A stretch of DNA of 64,000 nt. It comes from Siphonodentalium dalli (taxonomy: Eukaryota; Mollusca; Scaphopoda; Gadilida; Siphonodentaliidae). Below, piece after piece: positions 22,231-33,470 of the stretch. The notes under the pieces were generated by a model. That model ran no database searches, was not told where the DNA came from, and worked only from the letters and a program-made list of their open reading frames with translations. A program made the translations under genes and the position numbers. The stretch covers positions 156,424,875 to 156,488,874 of the forward strand of contig CP136062.1 in assembly GCA_032622095.1 (NCBI GenBank), in the 5' to 3' direction. Each line of letters begins with the position of its first letter. Position 1 is the stretch's first letter.

Positions 22231-24200
22231 AGCTCAACTTACTTTGTAAATTTGAGCTATTGCCAAGGGTTGGCATCCGTCGTCCGTGTGTGCGTGCGTG
22301 TGTGCATCCGTCAACAATTTCCTTTGGTGCGGGCTTCATGTCGTATCTATGGTCTGATCTTTATTAAATTTGTCATGAATGTTGGCATTGACATCTAGAT
22401 GGGAACGAGTCGTTTTGGGGTCATTCGGCCAAAAAACATGGCCGCTGGTGGCCATCTTGGATTTAAAAATTAAATCCATTGGCGCGGGCTACAGGCCGTA
22501 CTGTTTGTGTGATCATCATACAATTTGTCATGAATGTTGACATTTACATGTAGATGGGAACGAGTCATTTTAGGATCATTCGGCCATCTTGGATTTTACT
22601 CTTTTTATCACTAAATCCTTTGACACATTCTACAGACCACATCTCTGTTCCGATCATCACCAAACTTCATATGGATCATATGGGGCGACCTCTAGATGGG
22701 AACGAGTCATTTGGAAAAAAACATGGCCGCCGTCAGCCATCTTGGATTTTACTCTTTGCATCACTAAATACTTTGGCGCGGGCTACAGGTCGTATCTTTG
22801 GTCTGGTCTTTATGAAATTTGTCATGAATGTTGACATGTAGATGGGAACGAGTCATTTTAGGATCATTCGGCCAAAAAAACATGGCGCTGGTGGCCATCT
22901 TGGATTTTACTCTTTGCATCACTAAATCCTTTGACACATCCTACAGACCGCATCTCTGATCCGATCATCACCCAACTTCATATGGATCATCGGGTCGACC
23001 TCTAGATGTGAACGAGTCATTTTGGGGTCATTTGGCGAAAAAACATGGCCGCCGTCAGCCATCTTGGATTTTACTCTTTGCATCACTAAATACTTTCCTG
23101 CGGGCTACAGGTCGTATCTTTGGTCGGATCTTTATGAAATTTGTCATGAATGTTGACATTGACATGTAGATGGGAACGAGTCATTTTGGGGTCATTCGGC
23201 CAAAAAACATGGCTGCTGGTGGCCATCTTGGATTTCCAATTTGAATCCATTGGCGCGGGCTACAGGCCGTACTGTTTGTCTGATCATCATAAAAAATTTC
23301 TGAATGTTGACATTTACATGTAGATGGGAACAAGTCATTTTAGGATCATTCGGCAAAAAACATGGCCGCCGGCAGCCATATTGGATTTTACTCTTTGCAT
23401 CACTAAATACTTTGACACACCCTACATACCACATCCCTGATCTGATCATCACCGTCATCACCAAACTTCATATGGATCATCAGGGTGACCTCTTGATGGG
23501 AACAAGTCATTTTAGGGTCATTCGGCAAAAATATATGGCCACCAATGGCCATTTTGGATTTTACTCTTTGTATGACTAAATATTTCTACAAAATCCATTA
23601 GCATGGGTTATACATGTAGACCAATCTGTTTCTTTGATCTGTATGAAATTTGTCATGGATGTTGACATTGACATGTACCCTGCTTGACAAAACAAGTGTC
23701 CACCTAACCGCGGTGCAGTTAGCGTTGCCACCGTGGCTGAAATGCAACTACACCGTGGCTCCACCGGCTAACTACAGTTGGGCCGCGGTGTACTTGCCGT
23801 TCGGCCATAGTGTAATTGCCGCGGTGTACGTTCATTAAACTGAAAAAAGACGATACAAACCAGAAATCTACATGCCGTTCGGCTGCGGTGTAGTTGCCTT
23901 TCGGCCGCAGTGTACTTGCTGTTGGGCCACGGTGTACTTGCCGTTCGGCCGCGGTGCTCAACTGCAGTTACAAACTCTGACACCGCGGCCGAATAACAAA
24001 TACACCGCGGTGCCAATGGACACTTGTTTTGTCCAGCGGGGTAGATGACTTTTAGAATTTATTCTTTGCATCACTAAATCCTTTGGCACACCCTACAGAC
24101 CACATCCCTCCATTTACTGTCAACCATTAAATGATTCCTACCTACTAGTAATTTGAGCTACAGTGTCATTGACACTCTACAGTGTCATTGACACTTTCAT
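22231..24200 (+). mobile_element. Tandem-array ('pearl-like') element, copy 1
   Basis: The left edge TTAGCTCAACTTACTTTGTAAATTTGAGC and the right edge TTTGAGCTACAGTGTCATTG match the edges of the element at 33471-35260. The core, about 22398-23640, holds eight units of about 143-173 bp. Each has AGATGGGAACGAGTCATTTT, then CATGGCCGC-type, then GCCATCTTGGATTTTACTC. The CCGCGG MITE at 23678 is inserted in it. Unique edges enclosing a variable number of about 155-bp units recall the bivalve pearl elements, thought to be non-autonomous Helitron relatives. That classification is inference. Confidence 0.7.
23676..24043. mobile_element. TA-flanked CCGCGG-subrepeat MITE, copy 2 (364 bp)
   Basis: TA at 23676 is followed by CCCTGCTTGACAAAACAAGT; the right end GTCCAGCGGGG is followed by TA at 24042-24043. 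The ends are inverted repeats of about 25 bp. The interior carries the same about 22-bp subrepeats in both orientations as at 20641. It lies inside the tandem-array element, so it is the younger of the two. Confidence 0.85.
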
Positions 24201-24224
24201 TTTTAGTTCTATTTAGTATACTGT

Positions 24225-25513
24225 TAGGGCCCTGCGAATCGGAAATTCGGCAACCGAATAGAATATCGAATCGAATAGGGTGTCCGATGTCGACATCGAA
24301 TCCGAATCGAATCGGGTCAAGCACTGGACGGCAAAAAAAATCATAGCTGACTATCGGATATCATTCTAATTATTGTTCACTTGTTTGTCATAAAAGCTGA
24401 GAAATTTTCGAATAGGAAACAAAGACCCAAGACACTGGCAGAGTTCACAGTCAAACGTTTGGCGACTGACATCGTTCTCAATTTTATGTTAAAAACGAAA
24501 ATCGAAGCTATATATCACCTAGTACGAAACGTGACGTGTGCGTCATCTAAGCAGTAAGCACAGACCTTGACACCGACTATAAAATGAATAATTACTACTG
24601 AATATACACTATTCGACTACCCTACACACGTCATATAACAGTGTATATTAATTCGATAATCGCCATTGACTATGAATGTATTCCAAGGATTTCAGGCCTG
24701 ATGTACGCTGTATCATAAACAATGGCAGGCATATCGATGAGCATGGCGCACCATATCAGTACCCTGATGTCTACTTGTAATAATGCATTCAGTTTGACAG
24801 AGGTAACTCTATGTAATAATCATGTGCGTTTTATCCTTGAATTTAATAAAAGATGGCATTACCTGGCTTGCTTGTCGGTCGGAATGTATTTATGCGATGG
24901 ACCTTCAAAACATGCTATTATAGGTGGATCATGGATATTAACAGTGTGGGGTGATTAAAATGTATTAATGTGCACCTAGTATAGTCATGACACAAAACAC
25001 ACCTAATTGGAAAGTTAACACAAACTATATAAAATTATATACTACATCTATATAGACTTTGAGGTCATGACTTTTGACCTGTATATAGTGATTGTAGTCA
25101 CTTATATATTGCAATATTGTACCCCAACATTTCAACAACAAAAAACAAGTAATCGCCTAACTAGTCTAGATAAAACTCTAAATTACATCACACGCAGTGT
25201 CAATCCACAAGTTGCGTCCCTTTGCTGTGCTTCACGCTTCGGAACGCATACCGGTAGGAGTGATTGGTTCGCTGGCAGAGCTTGACGCAGCGCCGACGAG
25301 ACCTCCAGACGTGAAAACACGGTGCATTGCGGCAATTGCCCAATCAATTGAGTCGACCTCTATAAATCAACAGTTTAGTTGTGTGTCCCCATAAACTGAA
25401 ACTAATGGGCCGATTCGAAAATATACAAATCGGAGAACCGATTCGGTATCGATTCCGAATCTGACCGCCGATGTCGACACCAAATCGAATCTTCGAAGCT
25501 TCGCAGGGCACTA
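24225..25513. mobile_element. hAT-like non-autonomous element 2 (1,289 bp)
   Basis: The left end is TAGGGCCCTGCGAATCGG and the right end reverse-complements to TAGTGCCCTGCGAAGC. Exact 8-bp duplications TATACTGT flank it at 24217-24224 and 25514-25521. The ends are followed by GAATCGAATCGG-type subterminal repeats. Open frames of 60-95 codons inside show no transposase motif. The 8-bp duplication and TAG...CTA ends place it in the hAT superfamily. Confidence 0.88.
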
Positions 25514-25521
25514 TATACTGT

Positions 25522-26590
25522 ATATGTATATGTACATGTAAATAGTAACATTGGGGCAATTCCATGTGACTGACATAACATTCAAAGAACTTTTTCCAGA
25601 TTCAATGTTAGCGGTATGTTGTGAGCTACAAATCTTCATGTAACTATAAAATCTTAGTTCTTACTGCTACATGTACATGTACATGTATGTGTGCACTCAA
25701 ATATTGTATTGTTCCGAATTTGGCATATGTTATGATTGTTATCGTGACTGACATTACACAAACCTATCGAAGATACATGGTACTACATGTAGTAACTTGA
25801 TTTCAAATTTAATTTATAGATGTGAATATACATGTATATGCATTGCTGATTTGTCTTACATACATGTACATGTACGTTACACTTATTAACTCTCTTCAAA
25901 TTAGCATTTCAGTGTAAACATAAAAAATTTGTACATAACAGTTTAGTTAATCTTACTCAAGTACAATTATTTCTACTGTGGATGGATGCATATCATTGCA
26001 ACTTGCAAGGGCGAAAACAACATCGCGTGATGTGGATACGCCCTGCATGGACTATTTTCGCTATGCAGAGCGCAATAATTCTGTTGACATTTTGTTTGTT
26101 TGGAAAATTTGTGCAAGACAATACCGTAGGATGTACATGTAATCATCACAATACAAGTACTGGTGTAATGGTGGTATTGTGGGTAAAATTCTCACGAAAC
26201 GTGAGTGACATCAATTTCATGCCAAGTAATATACATGTACATGTAACCAAATGTATGAAAATTTGAATAACAAATCACACACTTAAGCATAAACCAAGTT
26301 CGATCTTTTATTCAATCTTAATGTAAACATGTACATTGTATTTCCACTGTGTTGTTCAATATTTCTGCAACTGGATAAAAAATGAAAAAATAAAAATTCC
26401 CTAGCCACCCCCGGGACACCCACTCCCTAAATAGTTTATTGCGCGAGATTTTAATAGAACAGTGCATAATGAAGATAACGATACTATTTGAATTTATCAT
26501 AAGTGTCATTAATCAAGAAATGTGTCAACATACATGTACATGTAATCACATTTCTAGGGATAGGCAAAGTGCCAAAGTTTTTATTAACAT
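25522..26590. other. Unassigned AT-rich sequence with TACATGTA motifs
   Basis: There is no recognised gene. The palindromic word ACATGTACATGT and its variants occur repeatedly (25670, 25862, 26232, 26532). A 94-codon open frame at 25982-26266 has no family signature. Confidence 0.4.
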
Positions 26591-26599
26591 TCATTTTTA

Positions 26600-27520
26600 T
26601 ACACCCTTTTGAAAAAAAGGCCGTATTATAGTATTGGTCTGTCCGTCCGGGCATCCGGGCGTCCGGGCGTCCGTCCGTTAACCTGTTGTCCGGATGATAA
26701 CTTTAGTCAGAGTGAACCAAAATTAGTAAAATTTGGTATGTGGGTTTATTAACCGAAAAGTAAGTTCAAGTTCGAATTTGGGTTCCGCCCGCCAATTTTC
26801 ACCGGAGTTATGCCCCTTATTTAACGTTTTTTGACTTAGAAAATCCTTGAAATTTGTTGTCCGGATGATAACTTTAGTATAGTTTATCGGAATGAATCCA
26901 AATTTGGTATATTACTTTCTCCCACCAAAACACAGGTCAAGATCGAACTTGGGTTCTGTCCGACCATTTTTGGCAGAGTTATGCCTCTTTTTCGACTCAG
27001 AAAATTCAGTTTTTCTTATGTTTTTTGGTTTCCGGATGATAACTCGATTTTGGAATGTTTATACGCAAAACCCGTATTTTTGTGGATTACATATATCGAA
27101 ATACAGCTCAAGTCCGAATTTCGTTTTAATCCGATAATTTTTGCGAGAGTTATGGCCCCTTTTTTGACGTAATTTGACTTAGAAAATCCATGAAATTTGT
27201 TGTCCGGATGATAACTTTAGTTAGAGTGAACCGATTTCAATCAAATTTGGTATGTGGGTTTATTAGGAGAAAAGACAGCTCAAGTTCGAATTTGGGTTCC
27301 GTCCGCCAATTTTCACCGGAGTTATGCCCCTTATTTGACGTAATTTGACTTAGAAAATCCCTGAAATTTGTTTTCCGCATGATAACTTTACTAGAGCTTA
27401 TCGGATTCAATGATAATTTGGTATATTACTTTCTCCCACCAAAACACAGGTCAAGTTCAAATTTGAGTTCCGTCCGCCAATTTTTACCAGAGTTATGCCC
27501 CTTTTTTACCAGTTTCTGCC
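26600..27520. repeat. Tandem repeat, ~172-bp units
   Basis: About five units are marked by TCCGGATGATAACTTTAGT (26690, 26862, 27031, 27204, 27376), spaced about 164-177 bp. Each unit contains TTCGAATTTGGGTTCCGTCC and GGAGTTATGCCCCTT. It begins after a short GTCCGGGCGTCC microsatellite-like run. Open frames here are artefacts. Related GAGTTATGGCCC sequence recurs near 35430 and 36790-37090. Confidence 0.75.
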
Positions 27521-28059
27521 CAGCGTAGCTCTTGTCATATTATATAGTCACATGATCTAGTCACATAATCACATTTGAGTATTCTACAGACTACATGGAA
27601 CAACACATTTCAGATTATTTGATATTTTTTATATTTGCTAGGTGATATATTGCTTTAACCAAATTGTTTATCAAAACATGTGGAAATACAACTGTTCATC
27701 CCAGTTTGAAGAATAATGCTAATAGCCTAATACCAAACATAACCATGATATACATGCATGAAACCTTCTTGGGTTTCATGCATGTATCAGGGACAAGGAT
27801 GTGGCATATCAGAAACAGGGACTTGGCTAGATGGTCTCCGTTGGGGGGGGGGTATCCACCTTGGGGAAATTCCAACTGCACCCCCCCCCCCTTGAAATCT
27901 GAATCAAACCAAACACAAGTTTTCCATAATTTCATTTGCAGCCCCCCCCCCCTTGCACCTCGGTGTTCAGGCCTAATATCCTATATACATGTATTCATAA
28001 AGCATGGTTCTACCGGTATATTCCCGGTATGAGAACATTAAGATATTTTAACCAAAATT
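27521..28059. other. Unassigned sequence with poly-G and poly-C tracts
   Basis: A poly-G run lies at about 27844 and poly-C runs at about 27882 and 27942. The sequence between CCCTTGAAATCTGAATC and the later C-run is partly repeated. No gene was identified. Confidence 0.4.
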
Positions 28060-28526
28060 GCATAAATCCTAACATCTAGTGGTCTAACTCCAGACAAATG
28101 CACACGGCTACGGGCAAGAGACCAGGACAAGTCGGCTGACCATGGTTGTTCGGCTCAGTGTGAGAAAATTTTGAAAACTATACAAGAAAATCACAAATCC
28201 AAGCATCTAGACTTGCCTCAACTGAAGCTTTCCTAGTGTTGGAAATTTCAAACCTCATGCTCCCCCTCAGATTGGAAAATTCTCCAACCGATGACCATTT
28301 GAGTCCACAAGTTGGACCATATGTACACTGTAGTAAAATTGTTGATTATTTTCTTAAACTAATTGGCAATTTCGCATTGGCCACAGGGGAGGGACAATGA
28401 CACACCGGTTCGGCCCGGTGTGGAAATTTTTTGAAATCTGAACAAGAAAATCGCAAAATCCTTAAGCATCTAACTAGCCTCAAGCCTTCCTATAGAGTTG
28501 GAAATTTCAAACCTGACACACCCACT
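28060..28526. repeat. TTGGAAATTTC-type repeat, left part
   Basis: Two imperfect copies of a unit of about 260 bp, each running from GGGACAA-/GACCAGGACAA through AAGAAAATC-CAAA, AAGCATCTA and CTTCCTA--GTTGGAAATTTCAAACCT. Related sequence continues after the inserted MITE at 28916-29310. Confidence 0.5.
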
Positions 28527-28915
28527 TACCGCTATACTTAAAGTAATTGACCACCAATAACGTGGTGTCACCCTGTTAATACCGCGGTACTATACCGCAG
28601 TATCCTCCAATACCGCGGTACTGATACTGCTTGTTAATGCGAACAAGTATGTGGGAGTAAATACCTCCCCTCACAGAGTTCCATGAAAATCACCGCGGTA
28701 TTCCAAAAAATTAATGCGGTGCCCGCTAAAAGACCGCGGTATTCAAAAAAATTAATGCGGTGCCCGCTAAAAGACTGCGGTATCATTATCGCCCAATACC
28801 GAAACTCCACCGCCGTGACCATCTCGATACCGCTACCGTTTATTACCGGTATCACCGCGGTCATGACCGGGGTATCACCCCGTTTTTCTGGTCAATTACT
28901 TTGAGAATAGCGGTA
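28527..28915. mobile_element. TA-flanked MITE with CCGCGGTA subrepeats, copy A (385 bp)
   Basis: TA at 28527 and TA at 28914 flank 28529-28913. The ends are inverted: CCGCTATACTTAAAGTAATT against CCGCTATTCTCAAAGTAATT. The interior holds numerous ACCGCGGTA palindromes, including a directly repeated unit of about 46 bp (AAAATTAATGCGGTGCCCGC). The right half matches the start of copy B in complement. Confidence 0.8.
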
Positions 28916-29310
28916 GGTTGGAAAATTTCCAACTGATGGCAATTCCAATGACAATGTTAAGAAAACAATATTGTCATACATTTGGTTAAATTAACTAGCA
29001 GGTTTTGACTGGCCAAAGGGGAGGGACAGGGACCCGGACACAACCTTTCCAAGTGTTGGAAATTTCCAACCTATCACCCTCATAAGGTTGGAAAATTTCC
29101 AACTGATGACCATATCAGTCCAAAATTTTGACAAAAAATTGGAAAATATGCAAATATTGGTCCAAAAACAATTACTTCCCCCCATTATATTGTTTGAAAA
29201 TCAAACTACAAGAACATTTTCAACATATTGTTGGTGTGAAATTTCCAACTAATGTTTTGGCAGGTATGAAATTTCCAACTGTTGAAAATTTTGACCAAAG
29301 TTGGGGGGTA
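28916..29310. repeat. TTGGAAATTTC-type repeat, right part
   Basis: Repeated GTTGGAAATTTCCAACC and GGTTGGAAAATTTCCAACTGAT words, many self-complementary, continue the repeat at 28060-28526. A weaker relative is at 55835-56055. Confidence 0.5.
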
Positions 29311-30986
29311 AGACACCACCCCCTCCCCACGTCCACCCCTGTCGTCACGTCTCGGCTCATAAATCATAACTGAGGAAACATGTTATAGCGTGTAATGGCA
29401 GGCTGGTAGCCACTGCCTGAAGTAATAGGCTTCGTAATAATTGGGAATAACATATGGATGGATAGCCCAATCTCACTTCTTTTTTGCTCACGATATCAGT
29501 GACGATAAAATCTTTGTTTTGTGATTAACATTACAAGCTGATCCACATTGACTTGGAAAACAATTTGAAATTGTTCAAGCTGGCCCGGCTGGCCTTCAAT
29601 TTATATGTTAAGATTTTATGTTTTACGTTGTCAAAAGTCTATTTTATTCCATTATTTATTACCGGTATATCTTTATTTCCATGTCACATATGATCAAGTG
29701 TGCTTTCATATTATTTCTTATTTTCAGCTGAGTTCTGCATAGTTATTCTTATTTTGTTGTATCAGTAGATGGAATCCTGATTAAATTTTATTTTTCCAAT
29801 AGCGCAGTTTCTTGTTCTATCAAGTTGAATTTGGGTTATTGTTGGCATTGTGCCACTGATCCAACTTCTGATAACCTCTATATATATAGTATAGCATTTC
29901 TAGTAACTATACATTGTATATGACCTGTTTCTGTTCAAAACACATCAAAATAAGACTCAATACCAGAAATGGAAAATAAATTTGGTACATGGAAAAAACT
30001 GCTTTTCGGACCCGAGAGACACCCACCCACCCTATCATACCAACCTGGAATTTTTTTCGAACCCCCCCCCCCCCACCCTAATTTGTTCACAACGTTAGCG
30101 GAAACATACTCTCTGATATCCTGATATCTACATGTACATTGTAGGTTACATAGAGAATAATCACTCGATTGAACTGGTTACGTGAAATAATTCATGAGAG
30201 GCAACACAGTTGTTGAACATTATGGACCCACGTATGTGTGTTAATACTGGTCGTGTGTTACTGGTCGATAGTTTGACACTCCTGCGATCCGGTAAACTTT
30301 TGACACTTCGGGTATTTTACTGATTGTGCGATCATTACCCGTACTTATGGTAGAATCTGTTGTTTACACACTTTTTCTGCCACGTTTTGTACTGGGGCTA
30401 ATATTTATTTATAATGGCCAACAACAAGTTAGAGGCAGGTATGTTGTACAAGCATGATGGTCTTGATTGAATCGTTCATGTCATCAGTTAAATCAAGTGA
30501 TCTATTCTGTTTAGGCCAAAGAAAAAAAATTGTATGTTTCCGGTAACGGTGCGAAAAAATTAGGGTAGGTACAGGGGGGTGAAAAAAATAATTTCGGCAC
30601 GTATGCCGGGGTGGGTGGGTGGTCAAAGCCACCAACAAGCAATTTTTTCTGCAACTAAAACAAAAATTTCCTGCTTGGTTTTTAGTGTTTTGGCAATGAG
30701 TTGGGTTTCAAAACCACTTTGAATGCGAGAAATAATGTAATTCTAACTGGTAACCCCGGTAGGTACGGTAACCCTGTAGGTAGGGAATTTTTTTTTTTAA
30801 TTTTATTTTGATATTTTTTATCCAGCTGCAGAAATATTGAACTACCTCGACCGAAGTAACATAAAATGCCAACCCGTGTTGTGGGGAAAGTATTACTTGA
30901 TCAACACAGTGGAAATATACATTAAGATTGATAAAAAAAATCAAATTTCATGTTTAGGTATGTTTTTTATTATTCACAATTTCACA
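29311..30986. other. Unassigned sequence
   Basis: A poly-C run lies at about 30063. No gene, RNA or structured repeat can be supported. Confidence 0.4.
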
Positions 30987-31658
30987 TACTGCTATTCTCA
31001 AAGTAATTGACCAGAAAAACGGGGTGATACCCCGGTCATGACCGCGGTGATACCTGTAATAAACGGTAGCGGTATCGAGACGGTCACAGCGGTGGAGTTA
31101 CGGTATTGGGCGGTAAGGATACCGCGGTCTGATAGCGGGCACCGCGATAAATGTTTTGAATACCGCGGTGATTTTCATGGAACTCTTTGAAGGGATGCAT
31201 TTAGTGAACGTTCAGACGACAACGATTCAATCGTAAGTGGAAAGATTTCCGTCGAGGCCGGAAGTAACCGAGACGAGAAAAAAAAATCCACTCAAGAGAT
31301 AGTTTTTGATGACTCAGACACATAAAGAAATCACTATTGGCAAAAGCATATTATACACATGGACAAATCACTATTGGCAAAAAAACATCATCGTCAATAA
31401 TAAGTAAATAAAATAACCACAATAAATGAAGATTTCTTCAGTGTCCTTTGTTTTTTTCCGCGCAAATTGTCCTTTAAAATCACCGCGGTATCGCGAACCG
31501 TGACCAAATGCATCGTGGGGTCACCGCGGTATGCGCGGTGTTGAAGCGTTAATAAGCGGCATCAGTACCACGGTATTGGGAATACCGCGGTATCATACTG
31601 CGGTATTAACGGGGTGACACCGCGTTATAGATGGTCAATTACTTTAAGTATAGCGGTA
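30987..31658. mobile_element. TA-flanked MITE with CCGCGGTA subrepeats, copy B (668 bp)
   Basis: TA at 30987 and TA at 31657 flank ends CTGCTATTCTCAAAGTAATT and, in complement, CCGCTATACTTAAAGTAATT, the same family as 28529 but in opposite orientation. It is about 280 bp longer than copy A because of an internal insert (about 31197-31540) that opens with the PIF/Harbinger-like end GTGAACGTTCAGACGACAAC. Confidence 0.78.
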
Positions 31659-33470
31659 CATGTACATGACATACATGTAGCACATTTTCATAAATTTGGC
31701 TATAAACTTGGTAGGAAATTGATGTCACTAACTTTTTATAAGAATTTTACCAATAATACCGCCATTATACCTTACTTGTATTGTGACGACTACATCCCAT
31801 TGTCTGGGGGTAGCCAGTACGACCACCGAGCATGCCTGGTTTTTGGAGACAGTAGCTACATTTTATACCCCTAACATATGTGGTGATAACCTCTATACAT
31901 GTATATATATAGATACACACCACCATGTCTGTTGATAGTGTTCCATAAGTCCCAAACAAGACATAAAGCAGGCAGGAGATACATGTAGTCCCAGATACAC
32001 TCAGGAAATTAAAATTGCAAAATATATGCCCATCAATCCACAACCCATCACACACCTGGGGCCTTTGAGACAGCTGTCAATTCATGGTAACTTTTCACAG
32101 GGATATGTTAGAAACCATGTGTTTTGCACACTAAAGGTCATCAATATTTATTAGTGGTAAATTTTAGAAAATTTTGACTTTTTCTCAAAATATCAATAAA
32201 AAGTTTAGGGTCGGCGGGTTATTTTTATGGTCGGTCGATGTACGGAAACATAGTTTCTTTTTACTTTGGCCTTATTACTGTATACAACCGTTAGTAAGCC
32301 CATCCTCGAGGATAAACCCAGTCTCCTCATACCGGTAGATAAGCCCAGTTTAGCCCACCCCCATTGTTGAGCATTTGGAAGGTGAATACAATCATGTCTT
32401 TCTATCCTGTAGAATACAGGTACCCTGTAGGAGAAGATACATGTACTCAAGCACATCTGTGCTTTTTTTTTTATCCCAAATGTATAGAAGCTGAACTGTA
32501 TTGTCACTGTTTCTGGCCATTATCATGTGATTTTATCTTGTTTAATATTGATATAAATAAAACACATTATCTTTTTCAGTACCAAAATATGGTAATGATA
32601 TAAAACATGATGGTATGTCAGAACCTGAAGGCTAACTCAATGTTTGCAAAGGGGAGGGGGCCTTGTGAGTAAGCCCAGTACCTACTTTATGAGTAAATAC
32701 ATGTACATGCACAAGCTCCCCCCCCCCAGGCTTACTGATTGGTGTACATGTATACAGTATGTACAGTACATGTATACAGTATGTATAGTTGTACATGTAC
32801 CCGTACCAAGGATTAGGGGTATATATAGTGATACATGTACATGTACCTCAGTCTGTCTTTCCTTTCGGTGTGTCATTCTGCCTATCCATAACTAACATTT
32901 CACAACACAGCTCAAAACTGGGAATTCCAATTTCGGTTTTATTCACACTTTTTCCCAAAGTTATGGCCCTTTACTGGACTTTGTGTAGCGTCCATAACAA
33001 ACATGCTCTATATCCATGTAACTGGATTCGCATCGCAATTTGTGATGCGTTTTCCAATTTCTGCAAAGCAATTTACAATGAAAAAAGATGTATTGGTAGG
33101 GAATGCTATACAAAATCTACTCTGACCTCTGGCTGTGGATGTCTTTATTATTGGATTTTGTTGTCTTATGTCGCAGTGATATCACAGGTTGGGGGGAAAT
33201 GTTTTGTCCATTAATTATACCCCCTGCAACGCGGTTGTGGAGAAGGGGGTTTATACTCCAATCAGCTGGTCTGTGGACATAAATTTGTCTGGAGTTTTTC
33301 TCAGCTGTTTTCTGATCATTTTCCGTGGAAGTTGGCACAGACATCAACAACATGGGGACGTGCGATTATGACATCTGTCAGACTTTTTATGGTGGCGTTA
33401 CATCCCCATTTTTCGACTTAGAAAATCTTTGCAAAATGTATAATTTTGTCCGAGCTTTTATTCCTACATT
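31659..33470. other. Unassigned sequence with a TACATGTA-rich microsatellite
   Basis: Interspersed TACATGTAC and GTATACAGTATG words cluster at 32696-32850. The 141-codon open frame at 32789-33214 starts within this simple sequence and has no family motif. Confidence 0.4.

Noticed and set aside
22554-23579. Repeated 80-95 codon frames (also 33611-34836)
   Set aside because: They follow the about 155-bp tandem units; no codon-level conservation distinct from the DNA repeat.
22398-23640. Possible CRISPR-like regular array
   Set aside because: Units of about 155 bp are repetitive throughout, with no short direct repeat and unique spacers, in a eukaryotic context.
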